Source: an uncultured Pelagibacteraceae bacterium (lineage in GTDB: Bacteria; Pseudomonadota; Alphaproteobacteria; Pelagibacterales; Pelagibacteraceae). From it: 64,000 nt of DNA. Positions 35,275-44,073 of the stretch are shown piece by piece. The DNA is taken from contig CACGXV010000001.1 in assembly GCA_902577075.1 (NCBI GenBank), forward strand, positions 310,001-374,000, given 5' to 3'. Position 1 is the first letter of the stretch, and each line of letters begins with the position of its first letter. Made by a program: the position numbers and the translations under genes. Under the pieces are notes generated by a model. The model saw only the letters and a list, made by a program, of their open reading frames with translations, did not search any database and was not told the origin of the DNA.

Positions 35275-35299
35275 ACCTGGCGACCATTGGTTGCCAGGT
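35275..35299 (+). terminator. Intercistronic hairpin after proX
   Basis: Eleven-base-pair stem ACCTGGCGACC / GGTTGCCAGGT with one G-T pair and a three-base loop, followed by ATCATTTTCACTTATTTT. It probably attenuates read-through or protects the proX transcript end. Confidence 0.7.
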
Positions 35300-35333
35300 A
35301 TCATTTTCACTTATTTTAAGTTAAAATATTTTC

Positions 35334-36386
35334 ATGGAAGCAGCTATACAAATTCAAAATGTCTGGAAAATATTTGGTAATACATCACAAGACGCCTTAG
35401 ATGCAATCCAAAATAAAAAAATTTCAAAACAAGAAGCATTGGAGAAATATAATTCTGTAATTGGTGTTTCGGATGTTTCATTTGATGTTAAGAAGGGTGA
35501 AATATTTTGCGTAATGGGTTTATCTGGAAGTGGGAAATCAACACTTGTTAGACATATAAATAGATTATTAGAGCCAACATCTGGAAAAATATTAATAAAC
35601 AATCAGGATGTAATGCAATTCAATAAGGAAAACCTTCAAGAATTAAGAAACAAAAAGATCGGTATGGTTTTTCAAAATTTTGCATTAATGCCTCACAGGT
35701 CAGTTTTAGATAATATAGCTATGCCTTTGGAGATTAGAGGTGTTAGCAAAAATGATAGGTTAGATGCTGCAAATAAAATTTTAAACATTGTTGAATTACA
35801 AGGATGGGGAAATAAATATGCTCATGAATTATCTGGAGGAATGCAGCAAAGAGTAGGTCTAGCTAGAGCATTAGCAGCAGATCCAGAATTTCTTTTAATG
35901 GATGAACCTTTCAGTGCTTTAGACCCTTTAATTAGACGACAACTTCAGAGTGAATTTATAAAACTTTCAAAGCAAATGAAAAAAACAACAGTATTTATAA
36001 CTCACGATTTAGATGAAGCGGTAAGAGTAGGGCACAGAATAGCTATAATGAGAGATGGAGAGGTAGTACAAATTGGGACACCAGAGGAAATAGTAGTAAA
36101 TCCATCTGATGAATATGTTGCAGATTTTGTAAAAGGAATTTCAAGATTAAAAGTCGTTCAGGCTAAGACAATTATGCAATCTATCATAGAATATAAGAAA
36201 ACTTTTGGAGATAATGTAAACAATAATGAAAGAGTTAATGAAAACGACATATTAAGCAAACTTATTGAAACGTCAGTATCAGAAGATAAACCAATAATAG
36301 TTACAAATAATGACAACTTAGATGTTGGTATAATTACACAATCAGATTTGCTGAAAGCAGTTGTTGAAGGGAATGATAGTGAGTAA
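35334..36386 (+). CDS. proV: Glycine betaine/proline ABC transporter ATPase
   Basis: ProV/OpuAA-family ATPase of 350 residues. The N-terminal extension (FGNTSQDALDAIQ) typical of ProV precedes Walker A (GLSGSGKST). The signature is LSGGMQQR, Walker B LLMDEPFSALDP, and H-loop ITHDLDEA. The C-terminal part after residue 260 is shorter than two full CBS domains, with one CBS-like ending (VTNNDNLDVGIITQSDLL) that may sense ionic strength. It overlaps the permease gene. Confidence 0.93.
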   Translation: MEAAIQIQNVWKIFGNTSQDALDAIQNKKISKQEALEKYNSVIGVSDVSFDVKKGEIFCVMGLSGSGKSTLVRHINRLLEPTSGKILINNQDVMQFNKENLQELRNKKIGMVFQNFALMPHRSVLDNIAMPLEIRGVSKNDRLDAANKILNIVELQGWGNKYAHELSGGMQQRVGLARALAADPEFLLMDEPFSALDPLIRRQLQSEFIKLSKQMKKTTVFITHDLDEAVRVGHRIAIMRDGEVVQIGTPEEIVVNPSDEYVADFVKGISRLKVVQAKTIMQSIIEYKKTFGDNVNNNERVNENDILSKLIETSVSEDKPIIVTNNDNLDVGIITQSDLLKAVVEGNDSE

Positions 36387-37881
36387 AGAAATTAAAAATT
36401 TATCTAGATCTGAATTAATTAAAAATTTTGTGATTTCTAATCCAGATTACTACATTGATGAATTTAAAAAAATTGGAAGCAAACCCTCCTATTCTTTTTC
36501 TTTTAATTTATTTGCCGCATTATTTGGGCCAATGTGGTTTGGATTAAGAAATATTTGGAATTATGCGTTAGCATTTTTAATAATCGAAACATTTGCTGTT
36601 GTTCAAATAATTAGAGGCCTATTTGGAAACATTACTAAAGATGCCTTAGAAAAAATTGATAAAATTCAATCAACTATCGATTTTAGATACAAACAATTAG
36701 AGGCTGCAAAAGAAAACAACCCAGATAAGGTCGAAGTATACGAGAGGGCAATTAAATCACTCGAAGACGCAATGAAGGAATATGTAGTTGATGTTCAGCA
36801 AATTGAGGCTTCAGCAATATGGATTACTATTTCAGGAATTTTATTATTGATTTTTGTAAAATTTGTTCAAGGAATATTAGCAAATACAGTTTTAGAAAAA
36901 AGATACTCTGAATGGTTATCAAATAAATCGATTAGTCCTGGAATGAAAACAAAAAATTATTTATTAAGCATTGGTTTTACTATAATTATAATGTTTTTTT
37001 CAGTAATACATTATAGCTTTCCAGGTTTCTTCTCAATAATGAATGATTTTCCTACTCATCCAGAAATAAGACTTACATCTATAAAATGGGTTGAAACGAT
37101 TTTTGATTATGCAGTTATAAAAGGAGATGCTGTATTTACTGCAATAACAATTGGAATTAGATCTGTTTTAGACTTTTTAGAACTTTTGTTTGTAAAAACA
37201 CCTTGGATTGTGATTATAACTACCATTGTAGTTTTAACAGCTTTATCAGCAGGTATAAGAACCGCAATATACTCAGCAGGATTTTTAGCTTACATGGGTT
37301 TTTTGGGATTTTGGGTTAAAGCAATGACAACACTTGCTTTACTTGGTACAGCTGCAATTCTAAGTATTGTTATTGGTATACCTTTAGGAATTTATTGTGC
37401 AAGACGTCAAAGATTTTATTCGATGATAAGACCAATTATGGACTTTATGCAAACAATGCCTGCATTTGTATTTATGATTCCTGTTATTGCATTTTTTGGA
37501 ACAGGTAAGGTTGCAGCAGTAATTATTACAATGATTTTTGGAGGTACACCAGTTGTAAGACTTACTGTTTTAGGATTAAGGGGTGTTCCTGAAACTATTA
37601 GAGAGGCAGCAATAGCTTACGGAGCATCTAAATGGTATCTTCTTAGAAAAGTAGATTTGCCACTTGCAACCCCATCAATACTTGCTGGTGTAAATCAAAC
37701 TGTGATGTTAAGTTTAGCAATGGTTGTTGTAGCCTCACTTATAGGAGCAAAAGGTTTAGGCCAAGACGTGCTAGAGGCACTTCAATATGCAAATGTTGGA
37801 CAAGGAATTTTAGCTGGTGTTGCAATACTATTTGTTGCTTTAATATTGGACAGAGTAGTTCAAGGTAAGAAAAGAGTATAA
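36373..37881 (+). CDS. proW: Glycine betaine/proline ABC transporter permease with extended N-terminus
   Basis: ProW-type permease of about 502 residues, longer than usual (about 280-350). The last 280 residues hold the permease core with the coupling motif (IREAAIAYGASKWYLLRKVDLP). The first 200 add a DUF2628-like start (LFAALFGPMWFGLRNIW), a hydrophobic pair, and a charged coiled-coil-like stretch between residues about 95 and 140. ATG 36373 and GTG 36379 are both possible starts; AAGGGA lies just ahead. It overlaps proV. Confidence 0.85.
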   Translation: MIVSKEIKNLSRSELIKNFVISNPDYYIDEFKKIGSKPSYSFSFNLFAALFGPMWFGLRNIWNYALAFLIIETFAVVQIIRGLFGNITKDALEKIDKIQSTIDFRYKQLEAAKENNPDKVEVYERAIKSLEDAMKEYVVDVQQIEASAIWITISGILLLIFVKFVQGILANTVLEKRYSEWLSNKSISPGMKTKNYLLSIGFTIIIMFFSVIHYSFPGFFSIMNDFPTHPEIRLTSIKWVETIFDYAVIKGDAVFTAITIGIRSVLDFLELLFVKTPWIVIITTIVVLTALSAGIRTAIYSAGFLAYMGFLGFWVKAMTTLALLGTAAILSIVIGIPLGIYCARRQRFYSMIRPIMDFMQTMPAFVFMIPVIAFFGTGKVAAVIITMIFGGTPVVRLTVLGLRGVPETIREAAIAYGASKWYLLRKVDLPLATPSILAGVNQTVMLSLAMVVVASLIGAKGLGQDVLEALQYANVGQGILAGVAILFVALILDRVVQGKKRV

Positions 37882-37888
37882 TATCTTA

Positions 37889-39058
37889 ATGAACAAAAAT
37901 GTATGGTTGCTATTTGCAAGCAACGCATTTGCATTTTCTGTTGCACCTGTGACTGTATTTTTAAGTGGAATTATTGGAACTAGTATCAGTCCAATTAAAT
38001 CTCTTTCAACATTACCAATGTCATTATCAATTGTGGGTACAGCTATTTTTATTATTGCTGCTTCTAAAATAATGAGTATTACCGGAAGAAAAAAAGGATT
38101 TATACTTTCATCTATAACAACTTCATTATTTGCATTATTAGCAGCATATTCTGTATATAGGCAAAACTTTATTCTGTATTCATTTTCTTGTTTTTGCCTT
38201 GGATTTGGAATGGCTTTTGCTCATCAGTATCGTTTTGCTGCAGCTGAGAGTGTTGATAAAAAACTTGCACCAAAGGCTATTTCCTTATTACTTTTTGCGG
38301 GGATTTTGTCAGCTTTATTGGGTCCAAACTTAGCAAATTTAGGAAAAGATATAATTACAGAAAGTTTATATGTTGGTTCTTATCTCTGTCTATCTTTATT
38401 AACTTTATCCTCTGTTATTTTTTTAATTTTTTATAAGGAAAATAAAGTTATAAATAACAAAAAAACATCAAAGGGTAGAACAATTTTAGAATTGATATAT
38501 CAGCCTAGATTTTTGCAAGCTCTTGTATCCTCATCTTTTGCTTATGCGGTGATGTCATTTTTAATGACAGCTACTCCTATCAGTATGCATGTTCATGATA
38601 ATATGTCCTTAAATAATACAAGTTTTGTAATTCAATTACATATCATAAGCATGTTCCTTCCTGCTTTAGTTACAGGAAATCTAATAAAAAAATATGGACA
38701 CAGTAAAATAATGTATTTTGGTGTTTTATTTTTTATCTTTACAATTTTACTTAGTTATTTTAATCAAACAGTCATAAATTATCTTTTTTCATTAATTTTT
38801 TTGGGTCTTGGGTGGAACTTTCTGTTTATATCTGGAACAAGTTTATTAGTTTTAAACTATAAAGAAGAAGAAAGATTTAGAGCACAAGGTTTTAATGATT
38901 TTATAGTTTTTTCAGTTCAAGCTACTGCAAGTTTAACAGCAGGTATTATTTTAAGTTTTACAAGTTGGAAAATAATGAACATATTATGTATCCCATTTTT
39001 AATAATAATAATTTTCACTACTATGAGGGCTGATAGATTATTAGATAAAACCAATTAA
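37889..39058 (+). CDS. MFS transporter
   Basis: Major facilitator of 389 residues with 12 hydrophobic helices. The loop between helices 2 and 3 has a SITGRKKG-type motif A. It starts seven bases after the betaine permease gene, so it may be part of that operon. Substrate is unknown; an exporter of a metabolite or osmolyte is possible. Nothing points to drug resistance specifically. Confidence 0.85.
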   Translation: MNKNVWLLFASNAFAFSVAPVTVFLSGIIGTSISPIKSLSTLPMSLSIVGTAIFIIAASKIMSITGRKKGFILSSITTSLFALLAAYSVYRQNFILYSFSCFCLGFGMAFAHQYRFAAAESVDKKLAPKAISLLLFAGILSALLGPNLANLGKDIITESLYVGSYLCLSLLTLSSVIFLIFYKENKVINNKKTSKGRTILELIYQPRFLQALVSSSFAYAVMSFLMTATPISMHVHDNMSLNNTSFVIQLHIISMFLPALVTGNLIKKYGHSKIMYFGVLFFIFTILLSYFNQTVINYLFSLIFLGLGWNFLFISGTSLLVLNYKEEERFRAQGFNDFIVFSVQATASLTAGIILSFTSWKIMNILCIPFLIIIIFTTMRADRLLDKTN

Positions 39059-39123
39059 AGACGTGTCAACTTGTTACACCATATAGTTATTGTTTATTGA
39101 CTTTAAAAGAATATATCACCGCT

Positions 39124-39567
39124 ATGACTAAATATAATAAATTAATAAGTTCATTTATAATATTAATCAGTATATTTTTTACGAATATAGCTTTAGGTGC
39201 GGATGTAACAGTGGAAATGCTTAATAGGCTTGATAAAGAATCAAATGTTTTTGAGCCTAAAATAGTAAGAGTTAACCCTGGAGATACAGTTCTTTGGAAG
39301 GCAACAGATAAGGGACATAACGTTGAATTCATAAAAAAGGGTGTACCAGATGGAGTTGGTAAGTTTAAATCAAAGTTTAATAAGGATGTTGAATACAAGT
39401 TCGAGGTCCCAGGAATTTATGCTTACTGGTGTACACCACACAAAAATATGGGAATGATTGGTTTTGTGGTTGTTGGAAACGATAAATCTAACCTAGATGC
39501 TATTAAAAAGTTAAGATTTTCATCTAAATCTAAGAAATTAGCACCAGGTTTAATAGACCAACTATAA
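39124..39567 (+). CDS. Pseudoazurin-like cupredoxin
   Basis: Small blue copper protein of 147 residues. The signal peptide ends near NIALGAD. Copper ligands are the His of DKGHNVEF and the Cys, His and Met of YWCTPHKNMGM, exactly the pseudoazurin/plastocyanin arrangement. A C-terminal tail (LDAIKKLRFSS and after) is also typical of pseudoazurin. The ATG at 39124 gives a normal signal peptide; a TTG at 39097 would add nine residues. It likely carries electrons in the periplasm. Confidence 0.9.
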   Translation: MTKYNKLISSFIILISIFFTNIALGADVTVEMLNRLDKESNVFEPKIVRVNPGDTVLWKATDKGHNVEFIKKGVPDGVGKFKSKFNKDVEYKFEVPGIYAYWCTPHKNMGMIGFVVVGNDKSNLDAIKKLRFSSKSKKLAPGLIDQL

Positions 39568-39608
39568 ATCATCAAATATTATTGAGTTAAGACGTTTAAC
39601 TTTTATAA

Positions 39609-39782
39609 ATGAATCCTTGTACTTCCTGGAGCGGTGATAATCGCCCGGGAAGGCAATAAATCTAGATTAATAGATTTTATCATCATGATGAAAGAAAAAT
39701 TCGTGAAAATAGGTTACCAATTGATATAATTCATATCTTAAAAAAAATAGGCATAGATATTTTAGAAAAAGTTAAAAGTTGA
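39609..39782 (+). pseudogene. GC-rich hairpin and 3' gene remnant before an orphan sugar ABC ATPase
   Basis: This part of the 216-base gap has two signals. A strong hairpin (39622-39652) pairs CTTCCTGG with CCGGGAAG and GCG with CGC around an eight-base loop, GC-rich in an AT-rich setting and with no T-run. Then 38 codons (39666-39779) stay open up to a TGA at 39780-39782, reading for example YHHDERKIRENR and IDILEKVKS, two bases before the ATPase ATG. No start precedes it after in-frame TAA and TAG. It looks like the end of a lost operon gene, but a structured leader RNA is possible. Confidence 0.4.
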
Positions 39783-39783
39783 A

Positions 39784-40833
39784 ATGGCAAATATAAAATT
39801 CACTGGCGTAAATAAATCTTTTGGATCAAACAAAATTATAACTGATTTTAATTTAATAGGGAAAGATGATGAATTTCTTGTATTAGTTGGTCCATCTGGT
39901 TGTGGAAAGTCAACTTTATTAAGAATGATAGCAGGTTTAGAGAAAATTGATGAGGGTGAAATATTTATAAATGATCAAAAAATTAATGATCTTCATCCCT
40001 CAAAAAGACAAACAGCGATGGTATTTCAATCCTATGCTCTATATCCACACATGAATGTTTATGAAAATATGTCATTTGGGTTAAAGATTGAAAAGAAATC
40101 TAAGCAAGAAATTGAAACAAAAGTTATGCAAGCAGCTAAAATTTTAAAAATTGAGGAGTTACTTGAAAGAAAACCTAAACAGTTATCTGGGGGTCAAAGG
40201 CAAAGAGTTGCAATTGGACGTGCAATTACTAGAAACCCTAAAATATTTTTATTCGATGAGCCATTATCTAATTTGGATGCAGCTTTAAGAGCCGAGATGA
40301 GAGTAGAAATATCAAAACTTCATAATCAAATTAAAACGAACATGATATATGTTACCCATGATCAAGTTGAGGCAATGACTTTAGCCGATAGAATTGTAAT
40401 TCTAAATCATGGAAATATTGAACAAGTTGGAAATCCTGATGAAATTTATAATAATCCATCAAATATTTTTGTAGCACAATTTATCGGAACACCAAAAATG
40501 AATATTTTACCTATACAAAATGAAAATATAATTTCAGAAAATAAAATAAATTTTTTAGGTAATGAAATAACTTTTGAGAAAATTAAATTTAGTAAAAGAA
40601 ATTATTCCGTTGGTATTAGACCTGAACATTTTAATTCATCAGAGTCATCTGAATTTAAATTTAAACCTAAAATTGAACTGGTTGAAAATTTAGGAAATGA
40701 AAAAATAGTTTACATGAGTAATAATAATTTAGAACTTAGTGCAAAAATATCAAGTCAGGTAGATTTTCAAAACGAACTTAAATTTAATTTTAAAGATATT
40801 TTTATATTTGATGAAAATGGAAAAAGAATTTAA
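39784..40833 (+). CDS. Orphan sugar ABC transporter ATPase, MalK/UgpC type
   Basis: ATPase of 349 residues: GPSGCGKST, VFQSYALYP, LSGGQRQR, FLFDEPLSNLDA and THDQVEAM, followed by an OB-type C-terminal domain with VGIRPEHF. It closely resembles the ATPase at 720-1814. No permease or binding protein is next to it, so it may energise a transporter encoded elsewhere, or several. A truncated reading frame ends two bases upstream, hinting that it was once part of a longer operon. Confidence 0.93.
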   Translation: MANIKFTGVNKSFGSNKIITDFNLIGKDDEFLVLVGPSGCGKSTLLRMIAGLEKIDEGEIFINDQKINDLHPSKRQTAMVFQSYALYPHMNVYENMSFGLKIEKKSKQEIETKVMQAAKILKIEELLERKPKQLSGGQRQRVAIGRAITRNPKIFLFDEPLSNLDAALRAEMRVEISKLHNQIKTNMIYVTHDQVEAMTLADRIVILNHGNIEQVGNPDEIYNNPSNIFVAQFIGTPKMNILPIQNENIISENKINFLGNEITFEKIKFSKRNYSVGIRPEHFNSSESSEFKFKPKIELVENLGNEKIVYMSNNNLELSAKISSQVDFQNELKFNFKDIFIFDENGKRI

Positions 40834-40865
40834 ATTTATTTAAAAATTAAATAAACTTTATCTCA

Positions 40866-41765
40866 ATGAATTGGATTATAGTTACAGTCATCGCTGCTTT
40901 TTTTCAAAATTTAAGATCATCATTTCAGAAAAAAATTAATAAAGATGTTTCTACAATTGCTTCAACATATGTAAGATTTTCCTTTGCTCTACCTTTAGCC
41001 TTAATATTATTTTTTGTTTATTTTAGAGAATTCGCAATTATTAGAGAAATACTTATTCAACCAGGTTTTTTAATCAATGTTACATTAGCATCAATTTTTC
41101 AAGTTATTTTTACATTCGTTTTACTCTACCTTTTTAAATTTTCAAATTTTGTAGTAGGTACTTCACTTAGTAAGACAGAGGTTTTACAAGTCGCTTTATT
41201 TGAATATTTAATTCTTAGTGAAAAACTAAATATTATAGGAATAAGTGGAATTTTAATTTCAACTCTGGGAGTAATTATTTTATCTATAAAAAACTTAAAA
41301 TTTTTTTTTCAAAATATTTTTTCTAAAACTACATTAATTGGATTAATCTCAGGTTTATTTTTAGCTTTGAGTATTGTTTATTTTAGATCTGCGGCCCTCT
41401 CTTTAGAAAATTTTGAGTCAAACTTTGAAAAAGTAATAGCAACTTTACTATTTGGACTTTTGATTCCTACAATAATCTTAACTATTTATCTCTTAATATT
41501 TGAGAAAGAAGAATTTAGAAAACTTTATAATGATAAATATGATTGTATGCTAATAGGTATAGGTGGTTTTTTTGCATCTTTATCGTGGTTTTATGCTTTT
41601 ACATTAATCCAAGCATCATTTGTTAGGGCAGTTGGACAAATTGAATTGTTATTTAGCTATTTTTCATCAAGATATTTCTTTAAAGAAAAAGTAAAAGCAA
41701 CAGAAATAATAGGAATTATAATTTTTGTTTTTGGGGTTACTCTTTTATTATTTTCAAGAGTTTAA
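40866..41765 (+). CDS. DMT-superfamily (EamA-like) transporter
   Basis: Membrane protein of 299 residues with about ten helices in two halves. The first half holds a conserved GTSLSKTEVLQVALFEYLIL segment and the second an FVRAVGQIELLFSYFSS segment in the matching place, a clear internal repeat. The substrate is unknown. It is convergent with the HisD-family gene, four bases between stops, and probably independent of it. Confidence 0.82.
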   Translation: MNWIIVTVIAAFFQNLRSSFQKKINKDVSTIASTYVRFSFALPLALILFFVYFREFAIIREILIQPGFLINVTLASIFQVIFTFVLLYLFKFSNFVVGTSLSKTEVLQVALFEYLILSEKLNIIGISGILISTLGVIILSIKNLKFFFQNIFSKTTLIGLISGLFLALSIVYFRSAALSLENFESNFEKVIATLLFGLLIPTIILTIYLLIFEKEEFRKLYNDKYDCMLIGIGGFFASLSWFYAFTLIQASFVRAVGQIELLFSYFSSRYFFKEKVKATEIIGIIIFVFGVTLLLFSRV

Positions 41766-41769
41766 AAAA

Positions 41770-43056
41770 CTAATTTTGAAATCCGTATTTTCTAAGCCTT
41801 ACATCCCCAGTTCTTGCATGGGCCTCCATACCTTCATATCTTGAAATTCTAGCACATGCTGCTCCTACTTCTTTTGTAGACTCTTTAGTCATTCTTTGAA
41901 AACTTAATGTTTTAATAAATTTTCCAACAAACAAACCACCAGTATATTTTCCTGCACCCTTAGTAGGTAAAATATGGTTTGTACCAGAACATTTATCACC
42001 ATAAGCAACTGTAGTCTCTTCTCCAATAAATAATGATCCATAATTTTTTAATCTGTCATGGAACCATTTAAGATTTTTAGTTTGAATTTCTAAATGCTCA
42101 GGAGCATAGTCATCACTTATTTTAGCCATTTCCTCGTCTGTGTCACAAAGAATAACTTCACCATAGTCTCTCCAAGCAGCACCGGAGTTTTCTCTTGGTA
42201 AATCTGGCAGATCTGCAATAAGCTCTGGAACTCTTTGTATTACATAATCAGCAAGTTTTTTGGAAGTTGTAAATAACCAAGCTGGAGAATTATATCCATG
42301 CTCTGCTTGTCCAACTAAATCAAAAGCTACCAATTCTGGATCAGCTGTATCGTCGGCTATAACTGCGATTTCTGTAGGACCTGCAAATAAATCAATCCCA
42401 ACTTTTCCAAACAGAATTCTTTTTGACTCTGCAACAAATTGATTACCTGGGCCTACAAGCATATCCGCAGGCGCGTTTCCAAAAAGACCATAAGTCATTG
42501 CCGCTATAGCTTGCACACCACCTAAGTTCATTATTACATCTGCGCCACATAAATCCGCAGTATAGACTATCGCAGGATGAACACCCACACCTGATTTTGG
42601 AGAACTACAAACAATAATATTTTTTACACCAGCTACCTTTGCTGTTGTTACGCTCATCACTGCTGATGCTATGTGAGCGTATCTACCTGCAGGAACATAA
42701 CAACCTGCAGTATTAACTGGAATTAATTTTTGCCCAGCATATAAGCCATCTGATAACTCTACTTCAAAATCCTGACCATAGTTTTTTAATTGTGCTTCAG
42801 CAAATTTTCTTACTCTTTCATGAGAAAATTGAATATCATCTTTAGTCTTAGGATCTAAATTTTTTTTGATTTCTTCAATTTTTTCTCTCGTAACAATTAC
42901 TTCACCTTCATATTTATCAAATTTTTTTGATAGTTCGATACATCCTTCTTCTTTAGTTTTTTCAATATCTTTAAGAATATTTTCAACAATCTCTCTGGTC
43001 TTTGTATCATCAGTTGATGAAGTTTTTGGTGATTTTTTTAAGTAAGTTATTGCCAT
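41770..43056 (-). CDS. HisD-family dehydrogenase resembling sulfopropanediol 3-dehydrogenase (HpsN)
   Basis: NAD-dependent histidinol-dehydrogenase-fold enzyme of 428 residues with the metal and catalytic motifs VGPGNQFVAESKR, GQAEHGYNSP, APEHLEI and GTNHILPT. The start AITYLKKS and TDDTKTREIV, the segment VNTAGCYVPAGRYAHIASA, and the end RISRYEGMEAHAR match my recollection of HpsN, which oxidises 2,3-dihydroxypropane-1-sulfonate to sulfolactate, better than biosynthetic HisD. No histidine genes are near; a Pta-like gene follows upstream. Assignment is by resemblance, not by search. Confidence 0.7.
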   Translation of the reverse strand: MAITYLKKSPKTSSTDDTKTREIVENILKDIEKTKEEGCIELSKKFDKYEGEVIVTREKIEEIKKNLDPKTKDDIQFSHERVRKFAEAQLKNYGQDFEVELSDGLYAGQKLIPVNTAGCYVPAGRYAHIASAVMSVTTAKVAGVKNIIVCSSPKSGVGVHPAIVYTADLCGADVIMNLGGVQAIAAMTYGLFGNAPADMLVGPGNQFVAESKRILFGKVGIDLFAGPTEIAVIADDTADPELVAFDLVGQAEHGYNSPAWLFTTSKKLADYVIQRVPELIADLPDLPRENSGAAWRDYGEVILCDTDEEMAKISDDYAPEHLEIQTKNLKWFHDRLKNYGSLFIGEETTVAYGDKCSGTNHILPTKGAGKYTGGLFVGKFIKTLSFQRMTKESTKEVGAACARISRYEGMEAHARTGDVRLRKYGFQN

Positions 43057-43098
43057 ATTTAAATCCTAATTTAATTATTATTTTTTTTCAATATTCAT

Positions 43099-44010
43099 TT
43101 AATCTAAAGCTACCACAGCTGCAGCAATTGAGGCTAGTCTTGCTGTCGCATCATCTGATCTACTTGTTATTACAACAGGGACCTTACCACCAACAACTAC
43201 ACCAGCTGCACAAGCTCCCATAAAATATATCATCATCTTTACTAAAGCGTTTCCAGCCTCTACATTTGGAACTAATAAAACATCTGCATCTCCTGCAACT
43301 TCATTTTTAATTCCTTTTATAGTTGCCGATTTTTTAGAAACACTATTATCAAACGCTAGGGGACCAAATATATCTGCATTAAAATTTTCTTTGCTAGCCA
43401 ATCTACAAATTTCCTTAGCATCAACAGAACTTTGCATACTATCTAAAACTTCTTCTGTGGCTGACAAAATAGAAACTTTAGGTCTTGCAATTTTTATTCT
43501 GTGACAAAAATCTATAACATTTTTTAAAATATGCATTTTTGTTTTGACATTAGGATTAACATTTAATGCACCATCAGTAATTATTAGAGGATCGTCTTCT
43601 TTATCCAATGTCATATGCCAAATATGGCTTAATCTTGTTTTTCCTATTAAGTTATATTTTCTTAACAAAACTTCTTTCATTAACACATCAGTATGTATAT
43701 GACCTTTGACTATAATCTTCACATCACCATCGCCTGCTAGTTTAGCAGCAACTTTGGCAGTATTATTTTCAATTGGTTCATGAACAATTTCATAATCAGA
43801 AATATCAAATTTTAATTCTTCAGCTATCTTTTTAATTTCCCCTTCATCACCGATCAAAACAGGGACTATTAATTTTTCTTTAACGGCATCCATAACGGAG
43901 AGCATTGGTAGTTCCTTACCAGCATTCACAATTGCAGCTTTAATTCCTCTCTTTTGATGAGCAATATCTAATAAATTAAGCGGACAAACTGTTGATTTAT
44001 CTGAAAGCAT
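43099..44010 (-). CDS. pta: Phosphate acetyl/butyryltransferase family protein
   Basis: PTA/PTB-fold acyltransferase of 303 residues, converting acyl phosphate and CoA. Conserved are VKGHIHTDVLM, ITDGALNVNP, the ADIFGPLAFDNS stretch and VPNVEAGNAL. The ATG at 44010 is preferred; a longer start would add 20 hydrophobic residues. In sulfonate pathways, Pta turns acetyl phosphate from sulfoacetaldehyde acetyltransferase into acetyl-CoA, which would suit the taurine-type genes later in the window, but no xsc is here. Confidence 0.82.
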   Translation of the reverse strand: MLSDKSTVCPLNLLDIAHQKRGIKAAIVNAGKELPMLSVMDAVKEKLIVPVLIGDEGEIKKIAEELKFDISDYEIVHEPIENNTAKVAAKLAGDGDVKIIVKGHIHTDVLMKEVLLRKYNLIGKTRLSHIWHMTLDKEDDPLIITDGALNVNPNVKTKMHILKNVIDFCHRIKIARPKVSILSATEEVLDSMQSSVDAKEICRLASKENFNADIFGPLAFDNSVSKKSATIKGIKNEVAGDADVLLVPNVEAGNALVKMMIYFMGACAAGVVVGGKVPVVITSRSDDATARLASIAAAVVALD

Positions 44011-44073
44011 TAAATTTATATATACTAAAATGATTAAAAAACTAATATAACAAATATAGTATAAGGACAAAAA

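Noticed and set aside
39609..39659. Sixteen-codon frame over the GC-rich hairpin as a leader peptide
   Set aside because: Too short to support, with no amino-acid bias that would suggest attenuation and no ribosome binding site.
41770..43056. Plain histidinol dehydrogenase of histidine biosynthesis
   Set aside because: Catalytic motifs fit the whole family, but the terminal and middle segments look more like sulfopropanediol dehydrogenase and no other his gene adjoins; kept as HisD-family with a lower confidence.
43002..43223. Leu/Gln-rich frame on the plus strand over the HisD-Pta junction
   Set aside because: Low-complexity shadow of the minus-strand genes, no start signal and no recognisable motif.
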